DNA of 11,222 nucleotides. It comes from Actinomycetes bacterium (GTDB taxonomy: Bacteria > Actinomycetota > Acidimicrobiia > Acidimicrobiales > Microtrichaceae). Location: NCBI GenBank assembly GCA_023427825.1, contig JAEZAI010000209.1:1-11222 (forward strand), read 5' to 3'. The translations under genes and the position numbers were made by a program. Of the stretch, positions 10,892 to 11,222 are shown in pieces. The notes below the pieces were generated by a model. It saw only the letters and a list, made by a program, of their open reading frames with translations. It was not told where the DNA came from and did no database searches. Numbering within the stretch: position 1 is the first letter of the stretch; every line of letters begins with the position of its first letter.

Positions 10892-11222
10892 TCGCACCCC
10901 CACGCCCACGTCGGAGGGTGCGGGTGCGGTGGTCCGCTGCTCGCCGGGCTGGCGGCGCTCGTCCCTCGACCGAGCGACCTGGCGTCCCGACGGGCCCGCC
11001 CGTACGCGCCTCCGACCGGCACCGTCGTCCTGCGTGGCGCCACCGTGCTGCCGGTCGACCCGGCCTTCTCCCGCGTCGATGCCGTCGCCTTCCGGGGCGA
11101 CCGCATCCTGGCCGTCGGCCCCGAGGCCGACGTCATGGCGGCTGCCGGCGACGACGCCACCGTGCTCGACCGCACCGGCGCGACGATCCTGCCCGGGTTC
11201 ATCGAGCCGCACGCCCACGTGC
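10871..11222 (+). CDS. Amidohydrolase family protein, N-terminal part only (runs off the window)
   Basis: The first 117 residues are visible. From about residue 50 the sequence is a standard amidohydrolase N-terminus: T-V-V-L-R-G-A-T-V-L-P-V-D, then A-V-A-F-R-G-D-R-I-L-A-V-G, and I-L-P-G-F-I-E-P-H-A-H-V, where His114 and His116 form the H-x-H metal-binding pair of the TIM-barrel hydrolases (YtcJ-type imidases, deaminases and aryldialkylphosphatase relatives). Before it lies an unusual 45-residue extension with H-P-H-A-H (9-13) and C-G-C-G-G (17-21), then a short hydrophobic stretch L-L-A-G-L-A-A-L-V. Metal binding by this extension is possible. The ATG at 10871 is supported by the leaderless -10 spacing. 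The rest of the barrel and the other ligands lie outside the window, so the substrate cannot be judged. Confidence 0.85.
   Translation, partial: MPLLAPSSHPHAHVGGCGCGGPLLAGLAALVPRPSDLASRRARPYAPPTGTVVLRGATVLPVDPAFSRVDAVAFRGDRILAVGPEADVMAAAGDDATVLDRTGATILPGFIEPHAHV

Noticed and set aside
1..11222. Defence island, prophage, insertion sequence or CRISPR array
   Set aside because: No transposase, integrase, nuclease, toxin-antitoxin pair, direct-repeat array or target-site duplication was seen; the genes are ordinary metabolic, membrane and regulatory families.

Overview
The window is GC-rich bacterial chromosome. The coding third positions are heavily G/C, GTG starts are frequent, several genes look leaderless (a TANNNT hexamer 6-7 bases before the start codon), and neighbouring genes often overlap by four bases as GTGA. 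This fits a high-GC actinobacterium. The mix of small VOC proteins, a threonine-rich cupredoxin lipoprotein and a secreted GG-x-F repeat protein suggests something like the Acidimicrobiia. That placement is my inference; no marker gene is present. I see no transposase, integrase, phage gene, CRISPR array, tRNA or rRNA, so this reads as an ordinary core or near-core region rather than an island.

Layout from left to right. (1) Minus strand, 1-930: an AraC-type DNA-binding protein overlaps a VOC/glyoxalase-like gene cut by the window edge; together they form a two-gene operon. (2) Plus strand, 1134-2306: a secreted beta-propeller-like protein. A perfect 15-bp stem-loop follows, then a small VOC gene with a textbook ribosome binding site, then an 8-base-overlapping remnant of a 2-phosphosulfolactate phosphatase-like (ComB) gene. 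(3) Minus strand, 3076-3974: a SemiSWEET/PQ-loop membrane protein overlaps an atypical histidine phosphatase. (4) A 324-bp hairpin-rich gap. (5) Minus strand, 4299-5887: a cupredoxin-like lipoprotein and a six-helix potassium-channel-like protein, each apparently with its own promoter. (6) Plus strand, 6057-6962: an alpha/beta hydrolase, convergent with a small DUF4177-like gene (7065-7280, minus). (7) Plus strand, 7415-8787: a HIT-family protein overlaps a DUF1295 membrane protein. (8) Plus strand, 8898-10114: a VOC protein overlaps a nitroreductase. (9) Plus strand, 10208-10825: a DinB/DUF664 protein behind a palindromic operator-like site. (10) 10871 to the right edge: the start of an amidohydrolase with an unusual His/Cys-rich N-terminus.

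The genes do not form one pathway. The coupled pairs (AraC-VOC, SemiSWEET-phosphatase, HIT-DUF1295, VOC-nitroreductase) are the best functional hints, since each overlaps as GTGA. The most interesting structure is non-coding: a perfect 15-bp stem-loop at 2375-2414, an operator-like dyad over the dinB promoter, a 13-bp inverted repeat bracketing the amidohydrolase start, a bulged 13-bp stem in the cupredoxin leader, and four dyads in the 3975-4298 gap. I found no convincing new multi-gene system.
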